Of a DNA stretch of 64,000 nt, positions 50,449 through 57,636 are shown in pieces. The stretch spans positions 1 to 64,000 of the forward strand of contig JBEKCS010000006.1 of the NCBI GenBank assembly GCA_050014755.1. Reading direction: 5' to 3'. The notes below the pieces were generated by a model that searched no databases, was not told where the DNA came from, and was given only the letters and a program-made list of their open reading frames with translations. Each line of letters opens with the position of its first letter. Within the stretch, counting starts at the first letter, position 1. The stretch is from Bog-756 sp050014755 (GTDB lineage: Bacteria; Actinomycetota; Acidimicrobiia; Acidimicrobiales; RAAP-2). Made by a program: the position numbers and the translations under genes.

Positions 50449-50751
50449 CTACCTGCCCGTGCGTTCGCGGTGCGTGCATCCCGGCCAGCAGCATGGTCGA
50501 CGTTTCCCTTCCTCCAGCTCCTCCCGGGTCCGGCGAATACGGCGCTGGCGGGTCGTCTCCTGCTTCGCATCCTCGACCCAACAGATGAACTCGTTGCGGG
50601 CCAGAGGCGTGATGTCGCACCAGGCATCGAGTGCCCCCGCGTGGTTGATCAGTGCCTTGCGCAGATCTGCGGGGAGCTTGTGTACCGCCCCGCCGGGTAC
50701 TCGCTGGCTGCTCACGAGGCGACGATAGCGAAGCGTGACGAGTCTTGTCAC
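50449..50751 (-). CDS. YdeI/OmpD-associated (OmdA) family protein
   Basis: This small protein (100 residues from GTG 50751, or 89 from GTG 50715) has LPADLRKALINHAGALDAWC, PLARNEFICWVEDAKQETTR and the basic tail KRRPCCWPGCTHRERTGR. This is the PF13376-type C-terminal domain of YdeI/OmdA proteins. Homologues are linked to stress or envelope-active peptides in some bacteria, but the molecular role is unclear. It is convergent with the glycosyltransferase; the 117 bases between show nothing else. Confidence 0.75.
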   Translation of the reverse strand: MTRLVTLRYRRLVSSQRVPGGAVHKLPADLRKALINHAGALDAWCDITPLARNEFICWVEDAKQETTRQRRIRRTREELEEGKRRPCCWPGCTHRERTGR

Positions 50752-50893
50752 CAGCGAAGTCGCGGTCCGAGCGCCACCACTTCGTCAACTCGGACAACGA
50801 ACGGCCGACGGAACGTCCCGCCTGGGAGTTGCCGTTGCAACGAAGCAGCGATCGACCCGGACGATGCCCACCGGCCGACCCTCCCCTCAGCTC

Positions 50894-51151
50894 TCAGTTG
50901 AAGAGAAGGACGCCTCTCCCCTGCGCCTCGGCGAGGAGGTCGAGATGCGCGTGAAGGGCGGCGTCGCGCTGTGCCCGCAGATCGGCCAAGCGTGTCATCG
51001 TGTCGCCACTGTGCATCGTGCCGGACTTGACCGACCACACGACTTCGTCGTGGTGCTCCATGTTCCGCTCGAGATACTCGAGTAGTGAGCTGCGCAGCCT
51101 CAGCCGAGCCTGATCCTCGTCGATTGCCATTTCCATCACTTGAATACTCAT
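50894..51151 (-). CDS. small hypothetical protein (85 aa)
   Basis: This 85-residue helical protein starts at ATG 51151: MSIQVMEMAIDEDQARLRLR, LLEYLERNMEHHDEVVWSV, then RLADLRAQRDAALHAHLDLL. It looks like a small coiled-coil protein; no family is recognised. Its start lies in the near-palindrome CTTGAATACTCATGAGTTCA (51139-51158), and two DosR-like boxes are upstream. Composition and short length leave the reality of the gene uncertain. The 142 bases after it, to the OmdA gene, hold nothing I can see. Confidence 0.5.
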   Translation of the reverse strand: MSIQVMEMAIDEDQARLRLRSSLLEYLERNMEHHDEVVWSVKSGTMHSGDTMTRLADLRAQRDAALHAHLDLLAEAQGRGVLLFN

Positions 51152-51184
51152 GAGTTCAAGGTGCCACGGGCACGAGCAGGCCGG

Positions 51185-51223
51185 CAGGGCCGAAGGTCGT
51201 AGTCGGACAGGGCCGAAAGTCCT
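51185..51223 (-). promoter_or_regulatory. two DosR/DevR-like boxes upstream of the 85-aa gene
   Basis: On the minus strand AGGACTTTCGGCCCTG (51223-51208) and ACGACCTTCGGCCCTG (51200-51185) repeat one pattern 23 bases apart. Against the core GGGACTWWAGTCCC they match 11 and 9 of 14 positions. They end 34-72 bases before the ATG at 51151, where an activator would bind. Confidence 0.3.
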
Positions 51224-51234
51224 TCGTGGTCAGA

Positions 51235-51251
51235 CCCGCCGATCAGGCGGG
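51235..51251. terminator. possible hairpin terminator of the 57-aa gene
   Basis: CCCGCC-gatca-GGCGGG forms a six-pair stem 59 bases past the stop of the small gene at 51310. No T-run follows it. Confidence 0.35.
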
Positions 51252-51309
51252 AACGACCCTCACGGCTGACGTCGTCCTGTGTTCAACGGTGGCCATCCGG
51301 CCCGAGCGC

Positions 51310-51483
51310 CTACAGTCCGATTCCCCGCAACAGGTGCCTGGTCATTCCGTTTGTGGTCCTGTACACCTTCCGCCGGACGACTCTCTTGCCGTACGCACCG
51401 GGACCCTTCGCCGCGGCCTGGACGTTCCCGAGGTCACGGGCGGCCCGGTACAACTGACTCCTGAGCGAACTCCGTCGTGCCAT
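51310..51483 (-). CDS. small basic conserved protein (57 aa)
   Basis: This 57-residue basic protein starts at ATG 51483: MARRSSLRSQLYRAARDLGN, then KGPGAYGKRVVRRKVYRTTN. Small proteins with this LRSQLYRAARDLGN pattern recur across actinobacteria in my memory. It has an Arg/Lys-rich C-terminal helix and might bind nucleic acid, but no function is known. It lies 105 bases downstream of the secreted hydrolase and on the same strand. Confidence 0.7.
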   Translation of the reverse strand: MARRSSLRSQLYRAARDLGNVQAAAKGPGAYGKRVVRRKVYRTTNGMTRHLLRGIGL

Positions 51484-51588
51484 CCCGCAACTCTTGTCCC
51501 GATGGTTCCCACACGCAACTGGGCTCACTGCCGGCGTCATCCAGGCTGGAATGTCGCCGTCGTTCCTGGTCAGTTGCGTTTCCGTCCC

Positions 51589-53067
51589 TCAGCTCGGGAA
51601 CTGGACCTGCTCGGCCTGCTCCAGAAGTCCGGCGCGATCGGCTGGCAGCAGATAACGGCCGGCGATCGCCCGGTTGAGGTCGGCGGTGTAGGCGGCGAGG
51701 TACCCGGCCTTCGAACCGTAGAGGGCCACCAGGGTCTGCGGGCTGAACGGCGTGGTCGAGCCGAAGAGGCCGCAGAGCTCGCTGCTGCCCTTCGGGGGCG
51801 CACCACTCAGGGTGGAGATCGGCACGTCTACTGCGGGCGTGCGCACACCGCCCACTACGTTCCCGTGGGCGTCGAGGGCCAACCGGGCGGGGCGCTTGCG
51901 GGCCAGTGCGAACCGCTTCGGGGACGGCGGCCGGGTGCCGTGGTCCACCCAGTTCAGGAAGGCCACGAATGCAGCCTGGACCACCTGGTGCTGGGGGCCG
52001 TCATTGACAGGGGTGGTGCAACCGAGGAATCCGGCGCCCACCCCCAATTCATAGGCGTCCGCGTGCGACGTTCCCGCCACTTCCCATGTCCGGATGTGTT
52101 TGGTGTTGCGCTGTTGCGCGCCGGCATATCCGAGTTGGATCAGGTCGGTCTGGGTCTCGAACATGAACACGGGGACGTGGAGGTCGGGCCTGATCCGGAC
52201 TTTGCGCCCGGTGATCGCCGCAGTCACGTTCTGATTGCCGAGGGGGACCGCCCCGCCGCCGCGGGAGTGGATGAACAGGCCCTGGTACGAATGGTCGATC
52301 GACTGGAGGGTGTCGGCATAGGTGGTGAGGTAGAAGGCCGACTGCGACTCACCGATCGCCAGGACGTGCGAGGGTCGCAGCCCCCCGAGGACCGACGGCG
52401 CCGGGGCCCGAAGCGCCCGGCCGATCTGAGCGAAGATGTCCAGTGAGTACTGGTCACCGGGGTGGTGCAGGCTCCCATACCGTGCCGGCTCGAGGCCGCG
52501 CAGACCGGGGCTCGACCCCGACCCGAGGATCGCCTTCCCGCCATTGACTCCCAGTGCCTGGGCGGAGACCCCGACGTAGGCCGCACCGGAGTCCATGAGG
52601 GCCGGGTCGAGATAGTCCCAATCGGGAGCGGTCTCGCCCGCCGAAACGTTCATCCACTCGACGACGACATTGCCATCGAAATTGGCCGGATTGCTCGGGC
52701 GCCGGACGAGGATGCGGGTCGTATAGGGCGCCGATCCGCCGACTTTGAACGTCCACCTGCCGTTCGACGGCGTGGACGTGCTCTTGAAGGCGTACGCGGT
52801 TCCCGACGCGAAGTACTCCTGCTCGACATATCCATGGGCCGCCAGATCGGAGGGATTGGCCGACAACGGCTCCTCGATCTGCCCGACGTCCGGAGGCGCG
52901 CTGAACGTAGCCGGTGCCTCCCAGGCCGTGAATCGCGTCGGCGACCGGCCGTCCGGTGACGCGCTGGCGACACCGGCGACGCCTCCGACGCTCGCCGCGA
53001 GCATCCCGGCGGCGGCTACGAGCACAGCGCCCCGTCGGTTCATCCGTCGTGCCATGCGGCGATCCAT
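51589..53067 (-). CDS. secreted alpha/beta hydrolase domain-containing protein
   Basis: This 492-residue exported protein (signal peptide residues about 10-37, ending ASA) has the 'alpha/beta hydrolase domain' architecture PF20091. VVVEWMNVSAGETAPDWDYL and AAYVGVSAQALGVNGGKAIL are family signatures, and the nucleophile elbow is VLAIGESQSAFYLTTY with Ser. The C-terminal GTSHADAYEL supplies the His. Members of this family degrade esters or polymers; the substrate is unknown. It is divergent from the potassium channel gene; the 259-base gap between them holds a GC hairpin at 53236-53250. Confidence 0.85.
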   Translation of the reverse strand: MDRRMARRMNRRGAVLVAAAGMLAASVGGVAGVASASPDGRSPTRFTAWEAPATFSAPPDVGQIEEPLSANPSDLAAHGYVEQEYFASGTAYAFKSTSTPSNGRWTFKVGGSAPYTTRILVRRPSNPANFDGNVVVEWMNVSAGETAPDWDYLDPALMDSGAAYVGVSAQALGVNGGKAILGSGSSPGLRGLEPARYGSLHHPGDQYSLDIFAQIGRALRAPAPSVLGGLRPSHVLAIGESQSAFYLTTYADTLQSIDHSYQGLFIHSRGGGAVPLGNQNVTAAITGRKVRIRPDLHVPVFMFETQTDLIQLGYAGAQQRNTKHIRTWEVAGTSHADAYELGVGAGFLGCTTPVNDGPQHQVVQAAFVAFLNWVDHGTRPPSPKRFALARKRPARLALDAHGNVVGGVRTPAVDVPISTLSGAPPKGSSELCGLFGSTTPFSPQTLVALYGSKAGYLAAYTADLNRAIAGRYLLPADRAGLLEQAEQVQFPS

Positions 53068-53326
53068 ATCGAGTTCGTACCTCCCCCGGGGCGGATCCAG
53101 ACGTCACGGCCTGTTCCGATCCCAGTGGCAGGGTAGCGCCAACTGAGCCCGCACGGAGTCCACGCCGGGCCGTGATCTCCCGTCGGGGCGAACCCTCACT
53201 AGGGGCCGCGCACGTCACGCCGCGTCCCGTGCAAACCCCGACCGTCGGGGAAGGAAGGATCCCCGGGGCGGGTGTCACCACGCATCGAGTGCCCGCCCAC
53301 CATCGACGCACTATCTTCATTTCATC

Positions 53327-54319
53327 GTGGGAAACTCCATCGACGGCGGGCCAGCTCCACAGGCCGATCACGAAGAGCCGAGGCCGTCCTCTGTAGAGAG
53401 GATCCGGCGTCTCGAGAGAATGGAGCAGGAACGCCTCGAGGAGAAGTCACGCCGGGAGGAGCGTCGACGCGGTCTCATTGCAGAGAACACGCCCGCCGGC
53501 GGGCGTCACGACCTCGTCGATCGGATCGAGGCGATCACGAAGTTCCCCATGGCCATCCTCGGGTTCGCCTGGCTCGTCATCGCCGTCATCGTCCTCACGA
53601 CCAACGTCAACAAGTCGGCCTCCGCGGCGCTCGTCGGCACGCTCTTCGTGCTCTGGTTCGTCGTCCTGGTGGAGTACCTCGTGAGGTTGGTCGTCACACC
53701 GGACAAGCGAGGCTATCTGAGGCGACGGTGGGTCGAGCCTGCCACCGTGGTGCTACCTCCTCTCCAGAGTTGGCACCTCTTCGGGATGGAGAAGACGAGC
53801 CTCGTGGTGCGCGAGGGCCAATTGCGGATCGAGTCCATCCTCAAGCACCACAGCCTCTTCCGGGTTCTCATCGCCGCTGTGGCGATCCTCCTCCTCGGCG
53901 CCTGGCTGGTACTCCTCTTCGAGGAGAACGCCAAGGGGAGCAACATCCACGACTACCCGGACGCACTGTGGTGGGCCATCGTGACGGTGACCACGGTGGG
54001 CTACGGGGACCGGTACCCGGTTACCGAGGGTGGCCGGGTCGTGGCGGCAGTCCTCATGCTGGTGGGGATCGGCCTCATCGGGATCCTCACCGCAACGGTT
54101 GCCTCCGTCTTCATCAAGGAGCACACCGACGCCAACAAGGCAGAGTTCAAGAGGGGCCATGAGGACCTGGGTCGGCAGCTTTCCGTGATCAGCGATCGAC
54201 TGGCGGACGTCGAACGTCGACTCGGTGCGACCCCTGCCGAGGTCGCCTCGATCGATGCCGCGGCAGACGCCGAAGCCGCGGCCGCCGGACCCGTTTCCGG
54301 TGATCCAGGAGCACCTTGA
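53327..54319 (+). CDS. voltage-gated-type potassium channel
   Basis: This 330-residue channel starts at GTG 53327. A charged N-terminal coiled coil (RRLERMEQERLEEKSRREER) precedes helices S1-S4-like (FPMAILGFAWLVIAVIVLTT, and a short arginine-containing segment). S5 is VLIAAVAILLLGAWLVLLFE, the pore helix DALWWAIVTVTTVGYGDRYP with the filter TVGYGD, and S6 VAAVLMLVGIGLIGILTATV. A soluble helical C-terminus follows. No RCK/TrkA domain is seen. The CorA gene follows 25 bases later, so both may be one ion-homeostasis unit. Confidence 0.92.
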   Translation: MGNSIDGGPAPQADHEEPRPSSVERIRRLERMEQERLEEKSRREERRRGLIAENTPAGGRHDLVDRIEAITKFPMAILGFAWLVIAVIVLTTNVNKSASAALVGTLFVLWFVVLVEYLVRLVVTPDKRGYLRRRWVEPATVVLPPLQSWHLFGMEKTSLVVREGQLRIESILKHHSLFRVLIAAVAILLLGAWLVLLFEENAKGSNIHDYPDALWWAIVTVTTVGYGDRYPVTEGGRVVAAVLMLVGIGLIGILTATVASVFIKEHTDANKAEFKRGHEDLGRQLSVISDRLADVERRLGATPAEVASIDAAADAEAAAAGPVSGDPGAP

Positions 54320-54344
54320 TCCCGAACGTGGAAGTATCCCCCCC

Positions 54345-55337
54345 ATGAAAGGGACGTTCACCAAGGACGGAACGACCACTGACGCCACTCAGGCCGGGAT
54401 CGAAGAAGCTGTAGCCGGCGGGGGCTTCTTCTGGCTCGATCTCGATACCCACGACCCGGGTCCCGACGACGACGTCACCGCCCTCTTGACCACCACGTTC
54501 CACTTCCATCCCGTTGCCGTGGAAGCGGCCAACAAGTTCGGGCAGCGCGCCCGTATCGACGAGTACGACGACTTCGTCCACGTCGTCACGTTCGGCATAG
54601 GTGCCGACGGGACGGCCATGGCGGAGGTGCACTGCTTCATCACCGACAAGTTCATCATCACCATTCACCAGGGCGACTGCCCGGCTCTGGCCACAGTGCG
54701 GGACCGCATCGGCAGCCACCACTCTTCCGAGGCGGCAGCCCCTCAGGTTGTCGTCTTCTACCTCATCATGGACACGCTCATCGACTCGTTCTTCCCGGTG
54801 CTGTCCGAATTCGATGATGCGATCGACGACTTGGAAAGCGCCATTTTGAAGAACCCGACGGAGGAGCAGCTCGGAACGCTGTTCGGCATGAAGCGCCAGA
54901 TCATGTCGATCCGAAAGGTCATCACACCCCAGCGCGACATGATCTCGACCCTCAATTCCGGCATGGTGTCCATCCCCGGGATGACCGATAGCGGATCGGC
55001 CTACTTCCGCAGTCTCTACGACCACCTCATCCGCATCAGCGACATGGTGGACGGATATCGCGATCTGATCGGTGGCGCCATGGACACGCACTTGTCCATG
55101 GTGTCCAACCGACTCAACGTCGTGATGAAGCAGTTGGCCGTCATCGCCACCATCTTCCTGCCCCTGGGATTCCTCACCGGGTTCTTCGGGCAGAACTTTG
55201 CCTGGCCGATCGCCCACCTGCTGGTGGGATTCAACTCCTTCCTCTTCCTCGGCCTCGGCACCGAAGTGGTCGCCATCATCCTCCTGATGATCCTCTTCAA
55301 GAGGCGCGGCTGGCTCGGAAGCGGTCCGACAGCGTGA
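54345..55337 (+). CDS. CorA-family divalent cation transporter
   Basis: This 330-residue protein has the cytoplasmic CorA funnel (VTALLTTTFHFHPVAVEAAN, then VFYLIMDTLIDSFFPVLSEF) and two C-terminal membrane helices. The signature GMN at the pore reads GFFGQNF (GQN), a variant. The last helix is FNSFLFLGLGTEVVAIILLM with a basic tail. ATG 54345 has GGAAG 10 bases before it. It probably carries Mg2+, Co2+ or related ions. It lies just after the potassium channel. Confidence 0.92.
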   Translation: MKGTFTKDGTTTDATQAGIEEAVAGGGFFWLDLDTHDPGPDDDVTALLTTTFHFHPVAVEAANKFGQRARIDEYDDFVHVVTFGIGADGTAMAEVHCFITDKFIITIHQGDCPALATVRDRIGSHHSSEAAAPQVVVFYLIMDTLIDSFFPVLSEFDDAIDDLESAILKNPTEEQLGTLFGMKRQIMSIRKVITPQRDMISTLNSGMVSIPGMTDSGSAYFRSLYDHLIRISDMVDGYRDLIGGAMDTHLSMVSNRLNVVMKQLAVIATIFLPLGFLTGFFGQNFAWPIAHLLVGFNSFLFLGLGTEVVAIILLMILFKRRGWLGSGPTA

Positions 55338-55486
55338 CCGGGAATCCGGATCATTCCGATTGACCGCACCGGTGCCTGCATTCGTTCGGATGCCCATCCA
55401 CCTGCCTCGGTGATCCACCCATGGCCACCCCCGCTTCTACGTCGGCCCCGAAACGCGGCCGCCGGGAGACCCCGTGCCGGAACCGC

Positions 55487-56053
55487 TCATTCGGCCAGCC
55501 AGCGCCCTCGCTGGTCCTCGAGCCACGACGGCAGTTCGATCGGGGGATCAGGGAGGGCTCGAGCCCCCCGTTGATCGAGCAGCCGCTCGAAGGATCTCGG
55601 ATCGTCCCCCCAACCCCGAGGGTCCCCCATCATCACCTCGAAGAGCACGGCCCCCTGTGGCCCGGCCTCGAACGGACCGAAGGCAGCCCCTTGGGGTAGC
55701 TCGATGTGGGTTCCGACCGGGCATCGCCGGTCACCACAGATGATCTCGCCCTCGAGGATCATGACGACATGCGGGCTGAGATGGCCGTGGCGCCGCTGGA
55801 TGACCCCGGGGTCCCATCGTGCGTACAGCGAGAGGTACAGCGGGTCGGCGGAGAAGGCCAGCCACTTTTCCCACACCGACGCGATCGTGCCGTCGGCCAA
55901 CTGGACGGCGCGAACCTGCTGCCAGGGCACATCCGGATCGTCCAGATGGCGGAAGACGGGTTCGAGTCCGGGACCCGACGGTCCGTCTGTCTCGCCCACC
56001 TCGGACCTCCCGTCCCGGTCGTCACCATCGCCGACTGCGTGCCTCTCGACCAT
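55487..56053 (-). CDS. cupin domain protein
   Basis: This 188-residue protein starts at ATG 56053. The double-stranded beta-helix has VIQRRHGHLSPHVVMILEGE (cupin motif 1) and CPVGTHIELPQGAAFGPFEA (motif 2), with His and Glu as metal ligands. It resembles small actinobacterial cupins that act as isomerase-like or sensor proteins. It is convergent with corA. The N-terminal part (VERHAVGDGDDRDGRSEVGE) is disordered. Function unknown. Confidence 0.8.
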   Translation of the reverse strand: MVERHAVGDGDDRDGRSEVGETDGPSGPGLEPVFRHLDDPDVPWQQVRAVQLADGTIASVWEKWLAFSADPLYLSLYARWDPGVIQRRHGHLSPHVVMILEGEIICGDRRCPVGTHIELPQGAAFGPFEAGPQGAVLFEVMMGDPRGWGDDPRSFERLLDQRGARALPDPPIELPSWLEDQRGRWLAE

Positions 56054-56144
56054 AGCGCCAGGGTTGTACCCGGCTTCCGGAATCGGCTGGCGAGTCCGAC
56101 CCGATGCGACCGACCAAGGCCGACTTCTGCGACCGGTCTCCTCG

Positions 56145-57509
56145 TCAAGCGGACCCCGGCAGGGGAACTGCCGGGTCGAGCCGCCGTGTCGACGTGGAAC
56201 GGTCGAACCTGACCACGTCGATCGCACCGATGACCACGACGACGATGGCGAGGATGAACGTGCCGAAGGCGGCGACGAACTCGTTGTCCGGGTGCAGCGC
56301 GACGAAGAAGGCCGCCGCCGCGCACCAGGCCAGCGAGCGGACCGGCGAACGCCGGGCCACCAGGTCGAGGAGTAGGACCAGGACGCTGGCGGCCAGGAGG
56401 TAGTACGGAAAGATCACCGACTCGAACACCAGACGGCTCCCTGTACACACCAGTGCGAGCGCCACCACCGCCGTCGGATCGTCGATCCACGCCGTCCGGC
56501 GGCTCGCGGCCCAGATGCAGACACCGACGGCGAACACCATCGGGGCGTCCCTGGCCACCGCTGAGGCGACCGTGCCGTGGACGCCCATCAAGCTGACGAT
56601 GGTCTGACCGGCAGCGGCTCCACCCGCGCTGAAGCCGCTCAGGTTCTCCAGCGTGGCCCGCGGATCGACGACGAGGAAGGGGAGGATCCCGGCGCCGAAC
56701 ACCACCAGTGCGCCCGTGGCGGTGGCGAGCCGTGGTCGCCGTCCCGGGACGACCACGAGTGCAGGCACCAGCACCAGCAGGGCGATCTGCTTGGACAGCA
56801 CAGCGGCACCGAAGAGTGCCCCGGCCAGGAGCCACCGTCTTCGCAACACCTGGGACAGTCCTCCCAGGGAGAGCCCCAGGCTCACGATGTCCTGGGGATG
56901 GTAGAGCTGCACGATCGCGCTGCTCGAAGCCGGGAGGAAGGCCAGAAAGACCAGGAGTCCCGCCTCTCGGGCCAGCGAGTCCGCGCCGGCGGCCCGCAGG
57001 AGGGCCAATGCGCCGATGGCCAGCACCAACCACGAGGCCACACCCAGCACCCCTTGGGCCCGGTACCAGGGAGGAAGGGTGGGACCCGGACCGCCGTCCG
57101 CAGTGGCGGTTCGCACACCACACACCGGGAAACCCCCATCCACACCGTGCCCGGAGCCGGCAACCCGGCCGGCCGGAGTGCACCAGGTCGGCGAGCCGAC
57201 GAAGGAAGGGAATGCGGCCACCAACGGTGCGGCCAGGAGCGGATAGCCGGGCGGATTGGGGAGCGACGTGACGGACGCGGCGACTCGGAGGTCGCCGTTG
57301 GCCAGGGCTGAGGTCACTCCGGTGAGCGGCGCCGTGTCACCGCCGGCCGGTGGGCCGAGCCTGATCACGACGATGCCGACGTAGCAGCCTGCGGCGGCGA
57401 CCAGCAGGACGAGGGTGACCAGCCGTCGTCGGAACGTTCGGGTGTCCCCGACCGTCGCACCTCCCACCACGGCGTCCACTTCGTCTGCCCGCCCCGAGGT
57501 CCCCCCCAT
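56145..57509 (-). CDS. polytopic membrane protein, glycosyltransferase-87-like
   Basis: This 454-residue protein has about 10 membrane helices. After RRRLVTLVLLVAAAGCYVGI comes an extracellular loop with NPPGYPLLAAPLVAAF, a pattern of GT-C (DUF2029/GT87-like) mannosyl- or arabinosyltransferases, where acidic residues near GPPAGGDTAP would be catalytic. WYRAQGVLGVASWLVLAIGA and LLSKQIALLVLVPALVVVPG-like helices follow. It is divergent from the ligase-like/GH43 fusion at 57637 and probably serves the same glycan. The assignment is by architecture only. Confidence 0.78.
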   Translation of the reverse strand: MGGTSGRADEVDAVVGGATVGDTRTFRRRLVTLVLLVAAAGCYVGIVVIRLGPPAGGDTAPLTGVTSALANGDLRVAASVTSLPNPPGYPLLAAPLVAAFPSFVGSPTWCTPAGRVAGSGHGVDGGFPVCGVRTATADGGPGPTLPPWYRAQGVLGVASWLVLAIGALALLRAAGADSLAREAGLLVFLAFLPASSSAIVQLYHPQDIVSLGLSLGGLSQVLRRRWLLAGALFGAAVLSKQIALLVLVPALVVVPGRRPRLATATGALVVFGAGILPFLVVDPRATLENLSGFSAGGAAAGQTIVSLMGVHGTVASAVARDAPMVFAVGVCIWAASRRTAWIDDPTAVVALALVCTGSRLVFESVIFPYYLLAASVLVLLLDLVARRSPVRSLAWCAAAAFFVALHPDNEFVAAFGTFILAIVVVVIGAIDVVRFDRSTSTRRLDPAVPLPGSA

Positions 57510-57636
57510 CGCACTCCTCCGCGCCTCGGGTCCGGTCGATCACCCTATCGGTGTCGGGGTACCGCGGGCGGGTGGTTGTGCCAAGCTGAACAGCCACGAT
57601 GAATCCCGTTCCCGATCGAACCGCGAGGCCCGAACG

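Noticed and set aside
50332..51588. A mobile element or prophage remnant
   Set aside because: Several small genes and some unusual bases are present, but there is no integrase, transposase, att-like repeat or phage gene.
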